Source of the DNA: Cycas panzhihuaensis
Lineage: Eukaryota; Cycadophyta
Assembly: GCA_023213395.1 (NCBI GenBank)
Contig: CM041465.1
Span: 992,001 to 1,056,000 of the forward strand
DNA: 64,000 bases
Direction: 5' to 3'
The notes beneath the pieces are model-generated. The model worked only from the letters and a program-made list of their open reading frames with translations, did no database searches and had not been told where the DNA came from. Each line of letters starts with the position of its first letter. Position 1 is the stretch's first letter. Both the position numbers and the translations under genes were made by a program. Shown here one piece after another: positions 60,461 to 64,000 of this stretch.

Positions 60461-61425
60461 CGGCATCTATCTTGCACCGATCCCCTCTTCTCTTGCATGT
60501 CTAATCTGTCTTGCATTGTGCGGTTGAAGTCTCCCAAGTGTGGGTTCCCTCCCCGATGGCCTTGTGGGTGTGTCTTTAGTCATTGCTGCTGCTAGTTTTA
60601 CACCTGTTTTGTTGGGAATGGTCTCTTCAGTTTGCATGGTGGTGCATTTAATTTTTTCCCTCATGGTCCCTCCCATCTGTGTGTTGTGTGGATGGTAGTA
60701 TGCAGCATGGAGGGTGTTTTTACGCTGGAGTCTCGCTTTGAGAGGGGCATGGTGATTGGCATTGTGGCTTTAGTGTGAGCACTTGTACGTGCCACCCCCC
60801 CCCGGTGGCTGGCTCGTTTCGTTCTTGTATTCCTTCCCTTGCCCCTTGACTAGTCTCCAAATTGTGCTTTCTCACCGGTCGTGTTTTGAATGTTGGTGTG
60901 TGGCCCGTGATGTCTCTTGTGAGAGGAGTGCCCCAAGATAGGCCCTCTCACGGTATTTACTACGTTCCTCTGACCCTCACATTTCTTTGTCTAGTCCATG
61001 GTCCTTTCTATAGCTGCATTTGCTATTTAGTCTCCACCACCCCCCACTCGTTTTAAGAAGTGCACCTTGGGTTTGTTAAGGCTGCTGCCATAATTTATGT
61101 CTTGTTTTCCTTTACTTGGGCTCTTTGCTATTGGTCGATTTTGTTTTTCTGTGCTCTGTCTATTTTTCGCATCGGTGTGAGGCATGCAGTCCTATGGGTT
61201 CTTCTCTTTCTTGCATTTTTTATTTTCTTCATTTGTCATTGGCAGATTTTAGATGGGTTTTCTCTTCAGTGGGTTATACAGTTTCGCTTGGCTATTATGC
61301 ATCGCTTGTTCTAGGTGAGATAATTGTGAGGAGGCCTGACACGGATTGACCCTTTGTGATGTCATTATTTTGTAGTCATCCATTTGAATAGGCTGCTCAA
61401 ATGGATGCCTGACATTCATAGATTC
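60461..61425 (+). other. Pre-18S region (probable 5' ETS), unit 3
   Basis: Matches 8481-9431 and 28756-29712 over its length. No gene is seen. Confidence 0.6.
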
Positions 61426-62000
61426 TATCTGGTTGATCCTGCCAGTAGTCATATCCTTGTCTCAAAGATTAAGCCATGCATGTATTAGTATGAACTATTT
61501 CAGACTATGAAACTGCAAATGGCTTATTAAATCAGTTATAGTTTATTTGATGATATTCCTATCACTCGGATAACCGTAGTAACTCTAGAGCTAATACATG
61601 CACTAAATCCTAACTTCTGGAATTGACGCATTTATTAGATAAAAGGCTGATGCGAGATCTCGTCCGGTGTGTTGGTGATTCATGATAACTCGACGGATCA
61701 CATGGCCCTAGTGTCGGCGACGCTTCATTCAAATTTCTTCCCTATCAACTTTCGATGGTAGGATAGAGGCCTACCATGGTGGTGATGGGTGATGGAGAAT
61801 TAGGGTTTGATTCTGGAGAGGGAGCCTGAGAAATGGCTACCACATCCAAGGAAGGTAGCAGACACGCAAATTACCCAATCCTGACATGGGGAGGTAGTGA
61901 CAATAAATAACAATACTAGGCTTAACGAGTTTGGTAATTAGAATGAGTACAATTTAAATCCCTTAACGAGGAACCATTGGAGGGTAAGTTTGGTGCCAGT
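61426..62000 (+). pseudogene. 18S rRNA: Truncated 18S rRNA gene, unit 3
   Basis: Starts TATCTGGTTGATCCTGCCAG and follows the other two 18S copies for about 575 bp, to GGTGCCAGTAG just short of the 530 loop. There the text switches to IGS D subrepeat sequence (AGTTGGCACAGACA). The two parental sequences share CAG followed by T/C-rich text at the join, so the exact breakpoint is uncertain by a few bases. The remaining 1.2 kb of 18S and all of 5.8S and 25S are absent from the window. Confidence 0.93.
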
Positions 62001-62090
62001 AGTTGGCACAGACAGTTTGAGTAGTTGGCACAATTGGCATAGACAGTTTGGGTAGTTGGCATAGACAGTTCGGGCAGTTGGCACAGACAC
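61997..62090 (+). repeat. ~22 bp tandem repeats at the 18S/IGS junction
   Basis: About four imperfect copies of GGTAGTTGGCATAGACAGTT directly at the break in 18S. The unit is a piece of the D subrepeat (GGCAGTTGGCACGGACAC), expanded only here. It looks like a repair or slippage product of the rearrangement. Confidence 0.85.
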
Positions 62091-62918
62091 AGATACGTGC
62101 AAAGGTTGTTTTGCAAAGCACTCACCCAAGTGTCGTTTAATAGAGGACTTGCATGCACGGGATGTGCTCGTTCGGACTTGATGTTGGTTGTGCAGTTGGA
62201 GCAGCGTCGAGCTGTGTAGGGTAAAGGGCCTTGTACGGGATACTCCTCCGAGGGTGTCCCTGAACTAAAAGATGATGTCTGCCCCACTCTAATTGTTTCC
62301 ATCCTTGTTTATGTATACTTTCTCCTCGTAGATTTCCTAGTATTGCAGAGCCTAATGCTTATTTTTGCTACGCGATCAAGACCGACCAGTTTAGGTAGTT
62401 GGCATAGGCACAGATACGTGCAAAGGGTGTTTCACAAAGTGCTTATCCAAGCGTCGTTTAATAAAGGACTCGTGTGTATGGGACGTGCCCATCCGGACTT
62501 GATGTTGGTCATATAATTGGAGCAGCGCAGGCTGTGTAGGGTAAAGGGCCTCGTACGGGATACTCCTCCCAAGGTGTCTATGAACTAAAAGATAGCATCT
62601 CCCCCACTCTGATCATTTCCTCCCTCATCTATGTATGCTTGCTCCTCATGGATTTCCCAGTGGTGTGGAGCCTAATGCTTATTTTTGCTATGTGATCGAG
62701 ACTGGTCAGTTCGGGTAGTTGGCATGGACACGAATACGTGTGAAGGGTGTTTCGCAAAGCGCTCACCTAAATGTCATTTAATAGAGGACTCGCATGCATG
62801 GGACATGCTCGTCCAGACTTGATGTTGGTCGCACAGTTGGAGCAACATCGGGCCATGTATGGTAAAGAGCCTCGTATGGGATACTCCTCCCAGGGTGTCT
62901 ATGAACTGAAAGATGGCA
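62091..62918 (+). repeat. D subrepeats after the truncated 18S (three copies)
   Basis: The GATACTCCTCC landmark lies at 62239, 62559 and 62880, with the usual 321 bp spacing. The array stops at about 62918 (GAACTGAAAGATGGCA) and unrelated DNA follows. Orientation is the same as in the other D arrays. Confidence 0.9.
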
Positions 62919-63465
62919 TTGTTTCCCAACTTTCAGGAATGGATACGGAGCAGTCGACTAAGATAAGTGCAGGTACATTTCTCGCCTTATTTTTATTTTC
63001 ATTTGTGAGGAGTATTTGCTTGCATGCTATGTCTTTGTAGATGCTTATGTCATCTACACCTATCCAGCCTATGACGACTATAGTAGGGGCACACTCCCAG
63101 CGAGTGTGACACCTTGGTGGCTGCATCACTTCCCACAATCTGCCCTGCTCCCCTTAAGACTCACCTAATTCATGTGTTGATTCACTCACACGTTAGTTCG
63201 TTGCCATTTGGCCTCCTTGTTATACCCTTGAGTCCCACGATTGCCTTTTCTTATGGCTTTTGGTCTATTGCTTACCTCTAGGTAGGTGGGTATGCCCCCC
63301 TACTAGCCTCCTAGCACACTGGTCCATAGCCCTAGCTGGCTGCTTAGGCTAGTTTAGTCTTTTGGTCCTGCACCACGGCAAATTTTGCAAGATCTGCCAA
63401 GTTCTGCATGATGCCACAAAGTTTCCCACTGTGTGATTGTTATAATTTATTTTTTAAAATTATCT
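62919..63465. other. Unassigned DNA right of the rDNA block
   Basis: About 550 bp not matching the rDNA units nor, as far as I can see, the left flank. No gene, RNA or repeat was recognised; open frames on both strands are short and overlap. Confidence 0.5.
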
Positions 63466-64000
63466 TAGAAATTCTCGCATTTATTACAGAATTGCCACGT
63501 GTCTTTTGTCCCACCTCAGTGCCAGCTAAGCCTTAATCACTCGATTAGGGTTCGAGCTGAATATTTAAGCCCATCTCAACTCAATCTTTTCATCTTTTGG
63601 CTCTCTTTCAAAGGATTACAAGGAAAAAATACCCTGCTGTCTGCTCTCTTCTACTGCTCTGATGTATTTCCAGGACCTGCAACCACTCTTTAGCACCCAA
63701 CTCTCCTTTGGCTTCACTGTGACATCTTCACAGCTCATTGCACGCCTTGGAGAGGGCCTCCTTGAGGAGTTTTCAGGGTCTCCTTGCCCAGGTAGTCACC
63801 AAGTGGTCTCAGAAGCAGGATTTCCTCCAGCCATCTCAGCAGGGGCTCCATACCTGCTGTACTCCAGCCTTTCCTCAGATTTTCTAGCCTCTTCTTCGTA
63901 GGCTTTTACAAAGGCAAATACCTCCCACCTTCTCTAAAGGTATTTATTGGTTTGAAGTCCTTCCTTTGTCCACTTTATGCCCAGTTTTTATTTTTTACTA
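63466..64000 (+). repeat. Dispersed repeat, copy B (partial, runs off the window)
   Basis: The reverse complement of about 1370-866. Shared features in order: GAATTGCCACGTGTCTT, ACTCGATTAGGGTTCGAG, ATATTTAAGCCCATCTCAAC, and a stretch of about 60 similar codons from 63710 (LGEGLLEEFSGSPCPGSHQV against LGEGLLEAFLGSPCPGSHQV). Similar frame in both copies hints at a coding or once-coding segment, but no known domain is seen. Confidence 0.65.

Overview
The window is non-genic plant nuclear DNA, most probably from a gymnosperm. It is dominated by a decayed array of 45S ribosomal DNA. Two complete but degenerate 18S-ITS1-5.8S-ITS2-25S cassettes lie on the + strand (9432-15720 and 29713-35992). A third 18S starts at 61426 and breaks off after about 575 bases. 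The first two 18S starts are 20,281 bp apart, so the repeat unit is about 20.3 kb with an intergenic spacer (IGS) of about 14 kb, far longer than in most flowering plants. The gymnosperm call rests on the long spacer, an ITS1 of about 670 bp, 18S variants I recall from conifer-type sequences, and a Ty3/gypsy element of Tat/Athila type. It is an inference, not a match.

The rRNA copies look dead. They carry many C-to-T and G-to-A changes, including at positions that are invariant in working ribosomes: the 18S 530 loop, the 18S decoding-site helix, the 25S sarcin-ricin loop in both units, and the 25S peptidyl-transferase centre in unit 1.

Each IGS has the same order: (1) 25S end; (2) about seventeen 56-57 bp repeats; (3) a short spacer; (4) a fossil Ty1/copia fragment on the - strand; (5) an AT-rich insertion of about 0.9 kb; (6) about 125 bp E subrepeats; (7) a short spacer; (8) an A-rich array of about 53 bp repeats; (9) A/B subrepeats of about 353 and 420 bp; (10) a short spacer; (11) C subrepeats of about 475 bp; (12) a 1.2 kb low-copy block; (13) D subrepeats of 321 bp; (14) about 0.95 kb before the next 18S. 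D copy number varies: 9 before unit 1, 4 before unit 2, 7 before unit 3.

In the second spacer an LTR retrotransposon of about 10.5 kb (39458-49932) sits in an E subrepeat, with a 5 bp target duplication and an intact empty site in the first spacer. It has LTRs of about 840 bp, a tRNA-Asp-like primer site, a gag-protease-RT-RNase H-integrase order riddled with stops and one frameshift, a tandem hairpin array after pol, and a third degenerate reading frame before the 3' LTR.

The rDNA block is bounded at both ends of the window by non-rDNA DNA carrying the same repeat in opposite orientations (866-1370 on -, 63466-64000 on +). I see no host protein-coding gene, tRNA, 5S gene or CRISPR array. 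Many open frames exist in the subrepeats and antisense to rRNA, but I regard them as chance or periodicity effects.
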